Shown: positions 45,010 through 53,978, counted from the stretch's first letter. The stretch is DNA of 64,000 nucleotides from Sphingomonas aurea (GCF_030678875.1 NZ_JAUUDS010000003.1:124001-188000), one strand, 5' to 3'. Made by a program: numbers and translations. Notes: generated by a model not told the origin, from the letters alone.

Positions 45010-45744
45010 ATGAAGCACGTCCTCCCCCTTTCCGCCGCGATCCTGCTCGCCGCCTGCTCGGGCAGCGGCGATGGCAACAGCAGCAGCCCCGCCGCCCCCG
45101 TCGCCGCGGTCCCCGCCCCGGCCGGCCAGAACTGGACCGAGACGGTGACGAAGACCGAAGAGGGCTATCGCATGGGCAACCCCAATGCCGCCATCAAGCT
45201 GGTCGAATATGGCTCGCGCACCTGCCCCGTCTGCGGCGCCTTCGCGCGCGAGGGGTTCCAGCCGCTGACCAGCAACTACGTCGCGTCCGGCAAGGTCAGC
45301 TTCGAATTCCGCGACTATATGGTCCACGGCGCCCCCGACATCGCGCTGGCGCTGCTCGGCACCTGCGGCGACAATCCCGCCACCTTCTTCCCGATCCTGG
45401 AACAGACCTACGCCGTCCAGTCGACCTTCCTCGACAAGCTCCAGGCCCTCGACCCCGCCACCCAGCAGGCGCTCCAGTCGCAGGCGCCGGCCCAGGCGGT
45501 GGCGACCCTTGCCGACAAGATCGGCGCGGTCGAGTTCATCAAGCAGCGCGGCATCCCGGAGGCGAAGGCGCGCGCCTGCCTGGCCGACGGCAAGAAGCTG
45601 GAGGCGATCACCAAGCCGACCGAAACCGCCACCGCCAATGGCACCGTGACCGGTACCCCCACCTTCATCATCAACGGCGATACCGCGCCCGGCGTCGTCA
45701 CCTGGCCCCAGCTCGAGACCGCCCTGAAGCGCGCCGGGGCGTAA
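45010..45744 (+). CDS. DsbA-type thioredoxin-fold lipoprotein
   Basis: A 244-residue protein whose N terminus MKHVLPLSAAILLAACSGSG is a lipoprotein signal (LAAC). After a Ser/Ala/Pro linker comes a thioredoxin fold with redox centre SRTCPVCGAF and cis-Pro loop TGTPTFIINGD. It differs from its neighbour in the active-site dipeptide (CPVC against CPHC) and in being lipid-anchored. The two probably act together on cell-envelope disulfides. Confidence 0.9.
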   Translation: MKHVLPLSAAILLAACSGSGDGNSSSPAAPVAAVPAPAGQNWTETVTKTEEGYRMGNPNAAIKLVEYGSRTCPVCGAFAREGFQPLTSNYVASGKVSFEFRDYMVHGAPDIALALLGTCGDNPATFFPILEQTYAVQSTFLDKLQALDPATQQALQSQAPAQAVATLADKIGAVEFIKQRGIPEAKARACLADGKKLEAITKPTETATANGTVTGTPTFIINGDTAPGVVTWPQLETALKRAGA

Positions 45745-45749
45745 GCTCG

Positions 45750-45794
45750 CCTCGCCGCACCGACTTTCCGTTCGGGGGAAGCGGTGCGGCGAGG
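45750..45794. terminator. 13-bp inverted repeat between convergent genes
   Basis: CCTCGCCGCACCG and CGGTGCGGCGAGG are exact reverse complements around 19 bases. It lies between the DsbA lipoprotein gene and the convergent outer-membrane protein gene. It has no T run, so any stop of transcription would be weak or Rho-assisted. Confidence 0.5.
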
Positions 45795-45801
45795 TCGCGC
45801 G

Positions 45802-46563
45802 TCAGAAGGCGAAGCGTACCCCGCCGACCGCGCTGTGGTTGCGCACGTCCAGGTTGACCCGGATGTCGCCGGTCGTCCCGCTGATGCTGCCGCGGTCGCC
45901 GCTCACCGTGCCGCCGATCCGTCCGGCCACCGCGTCGGCCGCCACGCTCGTATAGCGATACTCGCCGAACACCCCGATCGACCGCGTCAGCATCAGCTTG
46001 ACGCCGCCGCCCACGCGCAGCCCCCAATCGCCGCTCATGTCGCTGTCGGTGATGAGGTAGGCCGGCCCCGCGAACGCATAGGGCTCCAGCCCGTCGCGCG
46101 GGATGCGTAGCATCGCCAGCGCCGACAGCGTCGCCGTGGTCGGCACCGTCACGCGCGGAATGTCCACCGATACCAGCCGCCCGGGATCGATCACCACCTC
46201 CTCGCCGAACACCCGTTCGTCGAACCGCAGGTTTGCGGTGGCGCGAATGGTCTGGCGCTTCACGTCCGGATCGAGGGTCGCTGCATCGAACGCGACGCCG
46301 AACGCGCCGAACCAGTGGCCGACGCGCGCGCCGTAGATGGTGGACCGGGTCGGCTCCAGCCGCTCGACATCGACCCGCAGCTGCGCGGGCACGATCGCCC
46401 CGTTCACGCGCGCCTCGTCGGCGATGATCGTCGCGGCGGTGCGCTCGGGAAAGGAGCGCCCGGCGAACAGGTCGACGAAGGTCTGCGCCTCCGCACCCGG
46501 CGCCGTCGTCATGCCGCCCGTCATCGCCATGGCGGCGAGTGCCGCCCCCATTCGTAAACCCAT
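45802..46563 (-). CDS. Outer-membrane beta-barrel protein
   Basis: A 253-residue protein. MGLRMGAALAAMAMTGG... up to GAEA looks like a signal peptide. The rest alternates polar and hydrophobic residues in barrel style (TIYGARVGHWFGAFGVAFDAATL, YAFAGPAYLITDSD, GLRVGGGVKLMLTRSIGVFGEYRYT) and ends VGGVRFAF with a terminal Phe. This matches small eight-stranded OmpA/OmpW-like porin-fold proteins. No peptidoglycan-binding domain is attached. It is divergent from the radical SAM gene. Confidence 0.82.
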   Translation of the reverse strand: MGLRMGAALAAMAMTGGMTTAPGAEAQTFVDLFAGRSFPERTAATIIADEARVNGAIVPAQLRVDVERLEPTRSTIYGARVGHWFGAFGVAFDAATLDPDVKRQTIRATANLRFDERVFGEEVVIDPGRLVSVDIPRVTVPTTATLSALAMLRIPRDGLEPYAFAGPAYLITDSDMSGDWGLRVGGGVKLMLTRSIGVFGEYRYTSVAADAVAGRIGGTVSGDRGSISGTTGDIRVNLDVRNHSAVGGVRFAF

Positions 46564-46658
46564 GATTTCACGTCCCCGTTGATCCAGGTCACAAGCATCG
46601 TCGCTGCCGGACGTTCCCGGCCTTGCTGGCGATGGCACGGGAACGTATATCGAACGGG

Positions 46659-47906
46659 ATGGCGCAACTCGACACTCGCGAGAAGCTGGCGATCCTAGCG
46701 GACGCGGCGAAATACGACGCCTCATGCGCCTCGTCGGGCACGCAGAAGCGCAACTCGCGTGACGGCAAGGGGCTGGGCTCGACCGAGGGGATGGGCATCT
46801 GCCACGCCTATGCTCCCGACGGCCGCTGCATTTCGCTGCTGAAGATCCTGCTGACGAACAGCTGCATCTTCGATTGCCATTACTGCATCAATCGTAAGAG
46901 TTCGAACGTCCGCCGCGCCCGCTTTACCGCGCAGGAGGTGGTGAACCTCACCATCGCCTTCTACAAGCGCAACTATATCGAGGGGCTGTTCCTCTCCTCG
47001 GGTATTATCCGCTCGTCGGACTATACGATGGAACAGCTGGTCGAGGTCGCACGCTCCTTGCGCGAGGATCATCATTTCCGCGGCTATATTCACCTCAAGA
47101 CCATCCCCGATGCCGATCCGGAACTGGTTCGCCTTGCCGGGCTCTACGCCGACCGGATCTCGATCAATGTCGAACTGCCCACCGCCGGCGGCCTGAAGCG
47201 CCTCGCCCCCGAAAAGGACGGTACCCGGATCGAGGGCGCCATGGCCGATGTGAAATCCTCGATCGCCGACAATCGCGACGCGACGAAGAAGTACAAGTCC
47301 GCCCCTCGCTTCGCTCCCGCAGGCCAGTCGACCCAGATGATCGTCGGCGCCGATGCTGCGACCGACGGCGACATCGTCCGCAAGGCGTCGACCCTCTACG
47401 ATCGCTTCGGCCTGCGCCGCGTCTACTATTCCGCGTTCAGCCCCATTCCGGACGCCAGCGCCGTCCTGCCGCTGCAACGACCGCCACTGATGCGCGAGCA
47501 CCGGCTCTACCAGTCGGACTGGCTGATGCGCTTCTACGACTTTCAGCCACACGAAGTCGTCGCCGCCGCCGACGAGGCAACGGGCATGCTGCCGCTCGAC
47601 ATCGATCCCAAGCTCGCCTGGGCGCTGAAGTTTCGTGACCGCTTCCCCGTCGACATCAACCGCGCCCCGCGCGAGATGTTGCTTCGCATTCCGGGACTGG
47701 GCGTCAAGGCGGTGGGCGCTATCCTCACCAGCCGCCGCTGGCGTCGCCTGCGCCTCGACGACGTCGCGCGCCTTACCGTGTCGATCGCGAAGCTGCGCCC
47801 CTTCATCGTCACCGATGACTGGCGCCCGGTCATGCTGACGGATCGCGCCGAACTGAAACCGCTGGTCGCGCCGAAGAAGGAACAGCTCGAACTGTTCGCG
47901 GCCTGA
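46659..47906 (+). CDS. Putative DNA modification/repair radical SAM protein
   Basis: A 415-residue protein matching the family known only by that name (TIGR03916). The radical SAM cluster site is C69-x3-C73-x2-C76 (SCIFDCHYCINRK). Also conserved are LSSGIIRSSDYTMEQL and ISINVELPTAGGLKRLAPEK. The C terminus holds a helix-hairpin-helix (INRAPREMLLRIPGLGVKAVGAIL) of the type that binds DNA backbone. A start at ATG 46632 is also possible. It is followed by the DUF4130-UdgX gene, its usual partner. The reaction is not known. Confidence 0.9.
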   Translation: MAQLDTREKLAILADAAKYDASCASSGTQKRNSRDGKGLGSTEGMGICHAYAPDGRCISLLKILLTNSCIFDCHYCINRKSSNVRRARFTAQEVVNLTIAFYKRNYIEGLFLSSGIIRSSDYTMEQLVEVARSLREDHHFRGYIHLKTIPDADPELVRLAGLYADRISINVELPTAGGLKRLAPEKDGTRIEGAMADVKSSIADNRDATKKYKSAPRFAPAGQSTQMIVGADAATDGDIVRKASTLYDRFGLRRVYYSAFSPIPDASAVLPLQRPPLMREHRLYQSDWLMRFYDFQPHEVVAAADEATGMLPLDIDPKLAWALKFRDRFPVDINRAPREMLLRIPGLGVKAVGAILTSRRWRRLRLDDVARLTVSIAKLRPFIVTDDWRPVMLTDRAELKPLVAPKKEQLELFAA

Positions 47907-48009
47907 CGTCCTGTCGGGCGGGCCCGCCTCGGCATGACGAAGGCGGATCGAACCTGCGGTCCGCCGCACGAAGAAACCAACCACGGTCCCAAACGCTGAA
48001 ACCCGAGCC

Positions 48010-49410
48010 ATGCGCGTCGTAACCATCCCCCAGCCCGACGATTTCGACGCGTGGCGCGCCGCCGCCCGCGATCTCGCCGCGGCCGAGGTGCCGCCCGAAG
48101 ACGTGGTGTGGCAGGTCGGCCCCACCCCAACGGACCTGTTCGCCGGAGAGGACAACGCCCACGCGCCGCCGCCTGCCACCGCTGCCTTCTCCGTCCCCCG
48201 CGCCTTTATCGACCTCGCCCGCAGCGTCATCCTGTCGCACGAGCCGGAGCGGTTCGCGCTCCTCTACACCGCACTCCACCGCCTTCGTCGCGAGCCGCGG
48301 CTGATCGACGACCGGGCCGATCGCCTCGTCCGCCGGCTCGACGAGATGGCCAAACAGGTCCGCCGCGACATCCACAAGATGCGCGCCTTTCTCCGCTTCC
48401 GCGAGGTGGACGAGGGCGGCACCCCCCGCTTCGTCGCCTGGTTCGAGCCCGAGCACCACATCGTCCGCGCCAACGCCGCCTTCTTCGTCAACCGCTTCGC
48501 ATCGATGCGCTGGTCGATCCTGACGCCGGAGGTGTCGCTCCACTGGGACGGGCAGATGCTGTCGGAAGGCCCCGGCGCCAAGAAGGCCGATGCGCCCGAG
48601 GGCGATCCCACCGAGGAAGTGTGGAAGACCTATTACGCCAGCATCTTCAACCCCGCCCGCGTCAAGATCGGCGCGATGCTGAAGGAGATGCCGCGCAAAT
48701 ACTGGAAAAACATGCCCGAAACCGCGTTGGTGCCGCAACTGATCGCCGGCGCACAGGCACGGGAGAGCGGCATGATCGAGCAGGCGCGCACCGCCCCCCA
48801 TGACGGGATCGGCGGCAATATCGAGTTGGCATGGCAGGCCCTGCGCGAGGAGGCCGCCGGCTGCACCCGCTGCCCGCTCTACAAGCCCGCGACCCAGACC
48901 GTGTTCGGCGAGGGGCCGGTCGACGCAGCGATGATGTTCGTCGGCGAGCAACCCGGCGATCAGGAGGATCTGGCCGGGCATCCGTTCGTCGGCCCCGCCG
49001 GGCAGGTGTTCGATCGGGCCATGGCCGACGCCGCGATCGACCGGTCGCGCGTCTATGTCACCAATGCGGTCAAGCACTTCAAATACGAGCAGCGCGGCAA
49101 GCGCCGCATCCACGCCAAGCCGAACGGCGGCGAGATCGACGCCTGTCGCTGGTGGATAGAACAGGAACGGATGCTGGTCCGCCCGCAGGTGACGGTCGCA
49201 CTGGGCGCCACCGCTGCCCGCTCGCTATTCGGCCGCGTCATGACGATCGGCCGCGAGCGCGGCCGCGCGATCCCGCTGCCCGAGGGCGGCGCGGCGTGGA
49301 TCACCGTCCACCCCAGCTACCTCCTTCGCCTGCCCGACAAGGTACAGGCGGAGGAGGAATATGCCCGCTTCGTCGAGGACCTGAAACTGGCCCACGCTTC
49401 GCTGGGGTGA
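48010..49410 (+). CDS. DUF4130-UdgX fusion protein
   Basis: A 466-residue two-domain protein. Residues 1-~265 are a DUF4130 domain (TIGR03915-type putative DNA metabolism protein: ALLYTALHRL, MRAFLRFREV, WSILTPEVSLHWDG). Residues ~275-466 are a UdgX uracil-DNA glycosylase-superfamily domain: VGEQPGDQEDLAGHPFVGPAG, the UdgX-specific KRRIH loop with His368, and ITVHPSYLLR. In mycobacterial UdgX the equivalent His bonds covalently to the abasic site. Three cysteines (285, 288, 379) could bind the iron-sulfur cluster. It is 103 bases after the radical SAM gene. Confidence 0.93.
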   Translation: MRVVTIPQPDDFDAWRAAARDLAAAEVPPEDVVWQVGPTPTDLFAGEDNAHAPPPATAAFSVPRAFIDLARSVILSHEPERFALLYTALHRLRREPRLIDDRADRLVRRLDEMAKQVRRDIHKMRAFLRFREVDEGGTPRFVAWFEPEHHIVRANAAFFVNRFASMRWSILTPEVSLHWDGQMLSEGPGAKKADAPEGDPTEEVWKTYYASIFNPARVKIGAMLKEMPRKYWKNMPETALVPQLIAGAQARESGMIEQARTAPHDGIGGNIELAWQALREEAAGCTRCPLYKPATQTVFGEGPVDAAMMFVGEQPGDQEDLAGHPFVGPAGQVFDRAMADAAIDRSRVYVTNAVKHFKYEQRGKRRIHAKPNGGEIDACRWWIEQERMLVRPQVTVALGATAARSLFGRVMTIGRERGRAIPLPEGGAAWITVHPSYLLRLPDKVQAEEEYARFVEDLKLAHASLG

Positions 49411-49429
49411 TGCTCGCCACGCCCTATGG

Positions 49430-49518
49430 GTGTTCCCGCGAAGGCGGGGACCCAGTGCATTCGAGGAGCCACGACTCCAGCCAAAAAGAGCACTAGGCTC
49501 CCGCCTCTGCGGGAGCAC
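49430..49518. repeat. Paired palindromic repeat (GTGTTCCCGCG family)
   Basis: Arms 49430-49458 and 49490-49518 are inverted (GTTCCCGCGAAGGCGGGGAC and CTCCCGCCTCTGCGGGAG). It starts 20 bases after the UdgX stop. A similar element lies at 50942. Confidence 0.75.
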
Positions 49519-49550
49519 GGGGGGAGGGAAGCACCGCCCTAATCCACTCT

Positions 49551-49579
49551 GTCATCCCGGCGAAAGCCGGGACCCATGG
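49551..49579. repeat. Single arm of the CGTCATCCC repeat
   Basis: GTCATCCCGGCGAAAGCCGGGACCC forms one short hairpin (CCCGGC/GCCGGG). Unlike the other copies it has no inverted partner nearby. It ends 11 bases before the protease stop codon. Confidence 0.65.
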
Positions 49580-49589
49580 TCACGCAGAG

Positions 49590-50885
49590 CTACCGTACCG
49601 CGCCGACGCCAGCCTTACCGCGTCCCTGGGTGCCGGCGTCCGGCGGGATGCCGATAGAGCGCTTCTCCACGGGTACCCCCGTCAGCACCGACCACCCGAC
49701 CGGCAGGTAATCCGCCGCCATGTAGAAATAGAACACGCAAGTTCCGTCCGCGCGGTAGCTGCCGCCCTTCACGATCCCCAGCGCCGTCGTCCCCAGGAAC
49801 ACCGGCGCGCCGCTGTCGCCCGCCTGACAGGTCGGCCCCGCCACCGTCACCCAACTGGGCGTACACGGCCCGCCGCACAGGTCGCCTGCCGGCGCGAAAT
49901 CGACCAGCTCGACTGTCGCGCAGCTATATCCGGTCCGCTCCCCCCGGTGGCACACCACATCGCCTGCGCGCGTACTGTCGCGCCGTTCGACCGCCAGCAC
50001 CGGCCGCGCCACCGTCTTGGCGGTGTCGGCATAGATCAGGGGCGCCACCGCCGCGGTGGTCGTGTGCAACTGCACGTCCTGATAACCCCAGCCCCACTGC
50101 CCCTCGAACGTCAGCGGCACATCCCCCGCCGCCGGATCGACATAGCGCAACTCGTCCGGGCAGTGCGCCGCCGTCACCACGCCGTTCCGCACTCCATCGG
50201 TCACCGCGAAGCCGGTGGTGCAGGCATATCGTTTCCCATCCGCCGGGCTGACCCCGATCACCCGCGCGCCGCCGATCACCTCGCCTGCCATGTTCTGCTC
50301 CGGCTCCAGGTCGGGCCGCCCGATCACGCGGATGCGTACCGGCACCCCGGCGATCGCCGCCATCCGGTCGGCCAGCGCCACCGCGTCCTCGGCGACAAGA
50401 TCGGCGGGGGAGGCCATCACGACCAGCTGTCCGCTCCGCGGATCCACCCCGATGCCCGGCGGCCGACGCAGCGCCGCGCGGATCTCCGCCTGATGGGTGG
50501 CGATCGCCGCGACCAGCTGGGCGCGCGTGGCCAGCGCGCCGGTGCGAAAGATCACCGGCACCGTCATGCCGCCAGCCGGCACGATCCGCGGCGCCACCGG
50601 ATCGATGCCGGTCAGGAGCACGACGATGCGGTACGGCTCCTGCTCGATCGCAATTCCCGCCAGCCGGTCGCGGAACTCTGCCGCGAGCGCATCGGTCGCC
50701 GCCACGCTCTCCTGCTGCGCACGCAGCCGCCGCAGCGCCTCGTCCAGCGGCAGCGAGCGCAGGGCGGCATAGGCGGCGGCATCCTGCGCCAGCGCATCCC
50801 CGGGCGTCTGGATCACGGGCGCCGCCGCGGCAGGCGCGGCGAACAGCAGCAGGGCGGCAAGCATCAGGCGGCGGAACACCGGCAC
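49590..50885 (-). CDS. Secreted S1-type (alpha-lytic-like) serine protease
   Basis: About 431 residues. The signal peptide (VPVFRRLMLAALLLFAAPAAAA) supports a GTG start near 50885; GTG 50879 or ATG 50864 are alternatives. A long pro-region follows. The trypsin-like domain shows all three catalytic residues: His in VTAAHCPDE, Asp in YQDVQLHTT and Ser in CQAGDSGAPVFLG. Paired cysteines (CTTGF/AAHC, CHRGERTGYSC, CGGPC, CQAG, CVFY) suggest disulfides. The pro-domain and compact catalytic domain resemble streptogrisin/alpha-lytic proteases. The targets are unknown. Confidence 0.85.
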   Translation of the reverse strand: MPVFRRLMLAALLLFAAPAAAAPVIQTPGDALAQDAAAYAALRSLPLDEALRRLRAQQESVAATDALAAEFRDRLAGIAIEQEPYRIVVLLTGIDPVAPRIVPAGGMTVPVIFRTGALATRAQLVAAIATHQAEIRAALRRPPGIGVDPRSGQLVVMASPADLVAEDAVALADRMAAIAGVPVRIRVIGRPDLEPEQNMAGEVIGGARVIGVSPADGKRYACTTGFAVTDGVRNGVVTAAHCPDELRYVDPAAGDVPLTFEGQWGWGYQDVQLHTTTAAVAPLIYADTAKTVARPVLAVERRDSTRAGDVVCHRGERTGYSCATVELVDFAPAGDLCGGPCTPSWVTVAGPTCQAGDSGAPVFLGTTALGIVKGGSYRADGTCVFYFYMAADYLPVGWSVLTGVPVEKRSIGIPPDAGTQGRGKAGVGAVR

Positions 50886-50941
50886 CCTATCGCCCCGCTC
50901 GCGTATATGCGCGCTGAACGAGCCCTTCCACCCCCAACATC

Positions 50942-51020
50942 GTGCTCCCGCGAAGGCGGAGACCCAGTGCCTTTGCCCTAAGCGCACAAGGTCACTGGGT
51001 CCCCGCCTCCCCGGGGACAC
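50942..51020. repeat. Paired palindromic repeat (GTGCTCCCGCG family)
   Basis: Arms 50942-50969 and 50993-51020 are inverted (CTCCCGCGAAGGCGGAGACC and GGTCCCCGCCTCCCCGGGGAC). It lies between the end of the amidohydrolase gene and the start of the protease gene. Confidence 0.75.
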
Positions 51021-51040
51021 ATACCAGGGGGTGGGTGGCG

Positions 51041-52330
51041 CTATCGGCTATACGCCTTGGGCAGCGCCCCCTCGTCCGGCGTCAGATACCGATCGCGCAG
51101 CCGGTTCTGGCGCGAGCGGGTCGGCTGCGGCTTGCCGTCGATCCACACCGCGACCGGCAGCGACGACAGTTCCAGCGGATCGCCGTCCCACAGCACCACG
51201 TCCGCGCGTCGCCCGGCGGTCAGCGAGCCGATCTCGCCATCCACGCCCATCACGCGCGCAGGCCCAGAGGTGATCGTCGCGAACGCCTGGCCCCAGCTCA
51301 GCCCCGCCGCACCCGGTATCTTGCCGATCGCCACCAGATTGCCGGCGAACTGGGCCAGCCCATGCTCGCCGCCGCTGCCGTCGAACAGCACGCCCACGGT
51401 CACGCCCGCGCGCTGGAGCCGCCCGACATTGCTCTCTGTCGCGGCCAGTTGCTCGAACGACGCCGGCAGGTCGGCGATCGCGGAGGCCATCACCGGCACC
51501 CGCGCCGCTGCGATCTCGGGCGCGACCATCCAGCCCTCGGCCGCGCCGGCCAGGATCAGCTTCAGCCTGGGGAAGCGTTTCGGCAGGGTCAGTACCTGGC
51601 GGATATCGCTCGCCCGCTCGACATGGACGACCAGCGGCATCCGCCCGTCCAGCACCGGCAGCAGCGCCTCCGCATCCGCCCGCTTCAGCAGCGCGTCGCG
51701 GCTGCGCCCGTCGAATCCCTTGGGATCCCGCCGGAAATCCTCCGCCTGCGCGAAGGCGTCGAACAGCATCGCATAGGCCGCCGGGCGGCTGCCCCCCGCC
51801 CGATCCGCCCCCGTCTCGCCCAGCTCGACGAACTGGAAGGCGCGCGGGCGGGTGACTGGATCGGCATCGTCGCCCAAGTCGATGATCGCCCCCTGCCCGG
51901 CGAAGATCGAGCCGCGCGCGTCGGCCGACACGATCGCGCGGGTCACCCCGCCCGCCCGCTCGTTGCCGATGATGACGCTGTTGGGGTTGATCGCGGTCGC
52001 GACGTCGAGCGCCGCCGAGAAGGGCGAGTTGCGCGCGCCCGAGTCGTTGCTCTCCTGCACGCCGCCGACATCGACCAGCCCCAGGCTGCCGATCCCCGCG
52101 ACAATCCCGGGCGTCACCCACTTGCCCGTAGCATCGACCGTCTCGGCCCCCGCCGGCACCGCTACGCCGCGCCCGGCCGCGACCACGCGCCCGTCGCGGA
52201 TCACCACCGTGCCGCCCGGGATCGGCGCCGACCCGTCGCCGATCGCGACCGTGCCGCCGGTGATCGCGATCGTCTGCGCCGCCACGGGTGCCGCCACCAG
52301 AGCGGCGGAGAGAAGCATGAGCGCCTTCAC
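51041..52330 (-). CDS. Secreted amidohydrolase-like protein lacking the HxH motif
   Basis: A 429-residue amidohydrolase-fold protein with signal peptide VKALMLLSAALVAAPVAAQT. The urease-type fold is clear (DGRVVAAGRGVAVPAG, GKWVTPGIVAGIGSLG, and the end GSLTAGRRADVVLWDGDPLE). In its neighbour the same place reads GKWVTPGIIDIHSHLG; here the metal-binding HxH is I80-G-S82. One later His (PLVVHVERASD) remains. It is therefore probably not a normal metal hydrolase; it may form a pair with the upstream gene product. The GTG start overlaps the neighbour's stop as GTGA. Confidence 0.85.
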   Translation of the reverse strand: MKALMLLSAALVAAPVAAQTIAITGGTVAIGDGSAPIPGGTVVIRDGRVVAAGRGVAVPAGAETVDATGKWVTPGIVAGIGSLGLVDVGGVQESNDSGARNSPFSAALDVATAINPNSVIIGNERAGGVTRAIVSADARGSIFAGQGAIIDLGDDADPVTRPRAFQFVELGETGADRAGGSRPAAYAMLFDAFAQAEDFRRDPKGFDGRSRDALLKRADAEALLPVLDGRMPLVVHVERASDIRQVLTLPKRFPRLKLILAGAAEGWMVAPEIAAARVPVMASAIADLPASFEQLAATESNVGRLQRAGVTVGVLFDGSGGEHGLAQFAGNLVAIGKIPGAAGLSWGQAFATITSGPARVMGVDGEIGSLTAGRRADVVLWDGDPLELSSLPVAVWIDGKPQPTRSRQNRLRDRYLTPDEGALPKAYSR

Positions 52331-53757
52331 TTCACGTCTCCTTCGCCCGGCTGGCCCAGCTCGAAATCGCTCACCGGCCGTCGCCGCGGGTCGAGCGCGT
52401 CGTAGAGCATCGCGCCGTCCACCCACACCTTCTCGGGCCGCGAATAGACGCTCAGGGGGTTGCCGTTCCACAGCACCACGTCGGCCATCTTGCCCGGCTT
52501 CAGGCTGCCGGTCCGATCGGCGATCCCCAAGGCCCTGGCCGGATTGTACGACAGCCAGCGCCATGCCGCGGCATCCGACACGTCGACGCCCGCGCGCCGT
52601 CCGGAGGCGAGCGCCTTGGCCACCTCCTGGTTCAGCCGCTGGATGCCGTTGGCGTCGTCGGAATGGATCATCGCGCACGCCCCCGCCTTTTCCAGCAGGG
52701 CCAGGTTGGCGCTGATCCCGTCGTAACTTTCCATCTTGAACCCGTACCAGTCGGCCCAGACCGCGGCGCAGGTGTCGTTCTGCTTCAGCAGGTCGGCGAT
52801 CTTGTACGCCTCGACCGCGTGGTGGAACGCGGTCACCTTGTACCCGAATTCCTTGGCCATATCCATGACGATGGCCATCTCGTCGGCGCGGTAGCAGTGG
52901 TTCTGCACGCGGATCTCGCCCGACAGCACGCCGCGCAGCGTATCCATCGCGATGTCGCGCTCGGGCGGATCGCCGCCCTCGTCCTCATACTTGTCCCATT
53001 TCCGCTTGTAGCTGGCGGCGCGTGCCCAGGTCGCGCGGTCGACCGCGACATTGCCCATCCGCGTCGCGGGCTTGCGCCCCTTGGATCCATAGACGCGCTT
53101 CGGATTCTCGCCGCAGGCCATCTTCAGCCCGTATGGCGCGCCCGGAAACTTCATCGCCTGCATCGTGCGGGCATAGACGTTCTTCAGCACCACCGATCGC
53201 CCGCCGAACAGGTTCGCGGAGCCGGGCAGGATCTGCAGCGTCGTGACGCCGCCATTGGCCAGCGCCCGGCCGAAGCCGGGATCCTGCGGCCACACGCTAT
53301 GCTCGGCCCAGACATCTGCGGTGACCGGATCGGTCGCCTCGTTGCCATCAGAATTCGCCTCGACGCCGGGGCTGGGATAGTCGCCCAGATGGCTGTGGAT
53401 GTCGATGATGCCGGGCGTCACCCACTTGCCCGTCCCGTCGATCACCGTCGCACCGGCCGGCGCCTCTAGCGTCTGCCCAACCGCGACGATCTTGCCATCG
53501 GCGAACAGCACCGACCCGCCCTCTATCCGGCCGCCCTCGCCGTCATAGACGGTGACGTTGGTCACCAGCGTCGGCACCCCTGGATAGGCGTGATAGGTCG
53601 AGGGGAAGGGATCATGCGCATAGCCCTTGTCGCGACCCAGCGCCGATGCCTTTTCGCCCTTCGACGAAGCCGATTTCGGCCGCTCGCCGCCGCCATCGGC
53701 CGCGCACCCCGCCAGCAGGGCGAGCACCGCTGCCGACATCCATAGCCTCACCCTCAT
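52327..53757 (-). CDS. Amidohydrolase lipoprotein
   Basis: A 476-residue protein. The lipoprotein signal is MRVRLWMSAAVLALLAGC (Cys18). After a polar linker comes the amidohydrolase domain: VTNVTVYDGEGGRIEGGSVL, WVTPGIIDIHSHLGDYPSPG with metal ligands His121 and His123, VTAFHHAVEAYKIADLL, CAMIHSDDANGIQRL, and GSLKPGKMADVVLWNGNPLS. The substrate is not predictable; imidazolonepropionase- and peptidase-like members exist. It overlaps by four bases the degenerate paralogue downstream. Confidence 0.9.
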   Translation of the reverse strand: MRVRLWMSAAVLALLAGCAADGGGERPKSASSKGEKASALGRDKGYAHDPFPSTYHAYPGVPTLVTNVTVYDGEGGRIEGGSVLFADGKIVAVGQTLEAPAGATVIDGTGKWVTPGIIDIHSHLGDYPSPGVEANSDGNEATDPVTADVWAEHSVWPQDPGFGRALANGGVTTLQILPGSANLFGGRSVVLKNVYARTMQAMKFPGAPYGLKMACGENPKRVYGSKGRKPATRMGNVAVDRATWARAASYKRKWDKYEDEGGDPPERDIAMDTLRGVLSGEIRVQNHCYRADEMAIVMDMAKEFGYKVTAFHHAVEAYKIADLLKQNDTCAAVWADWYGFKMESYDGISANLALLEKAGACAMIHSDDANGIQRLNQEVAKALASGRRAGVDVSDAAAWRWLSYNPARALGIADRTGSLKPGKMADVVLWNGNPLSVYSRPEKVWVDGAMLYDALDPRRRPVSDFELGQPGEGDVK

Positions 53758-53902
53758 GCCGCCCCCTGAAATCTGCTTCTGTCGCCAGCCTATATGCCCC
53801 GTTTCGGGGCGTCCACCGCCGCGCAACGATTGCAGGAAGTTAACAAAGACGAGCGTTAAGCATGTTGTGTATCGGCATGGGAAATGGATGAAAAATCTTT
53901 AA

Positions 53903-53931
53903 TTGCGACAAATCTACGGTGAAAATAGAAC
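53903..53931 (+). promoter_or_regulatory. Possible promoter of the PEP-CTERM gene
   Basis: TTGCGA (53903-53908), 17 bases, then TAGAAC (53926-53931), in an unusually AT-rich stretch 48 bases before the ATG. The match to -35 and -10 consensus is moderate. A GGGGA ribosome-binding site is at 53966-53970. The remaining part of the gap (53758-53900) carries the upstream side of the divergent amidohydrolase gene and nothing else I can name. Confidence 0.4.
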
Positions 53932-53978
53932 AATTCTCGTCAGCAACGTTAGCCATACAACAATCGGGGACACCAGAA

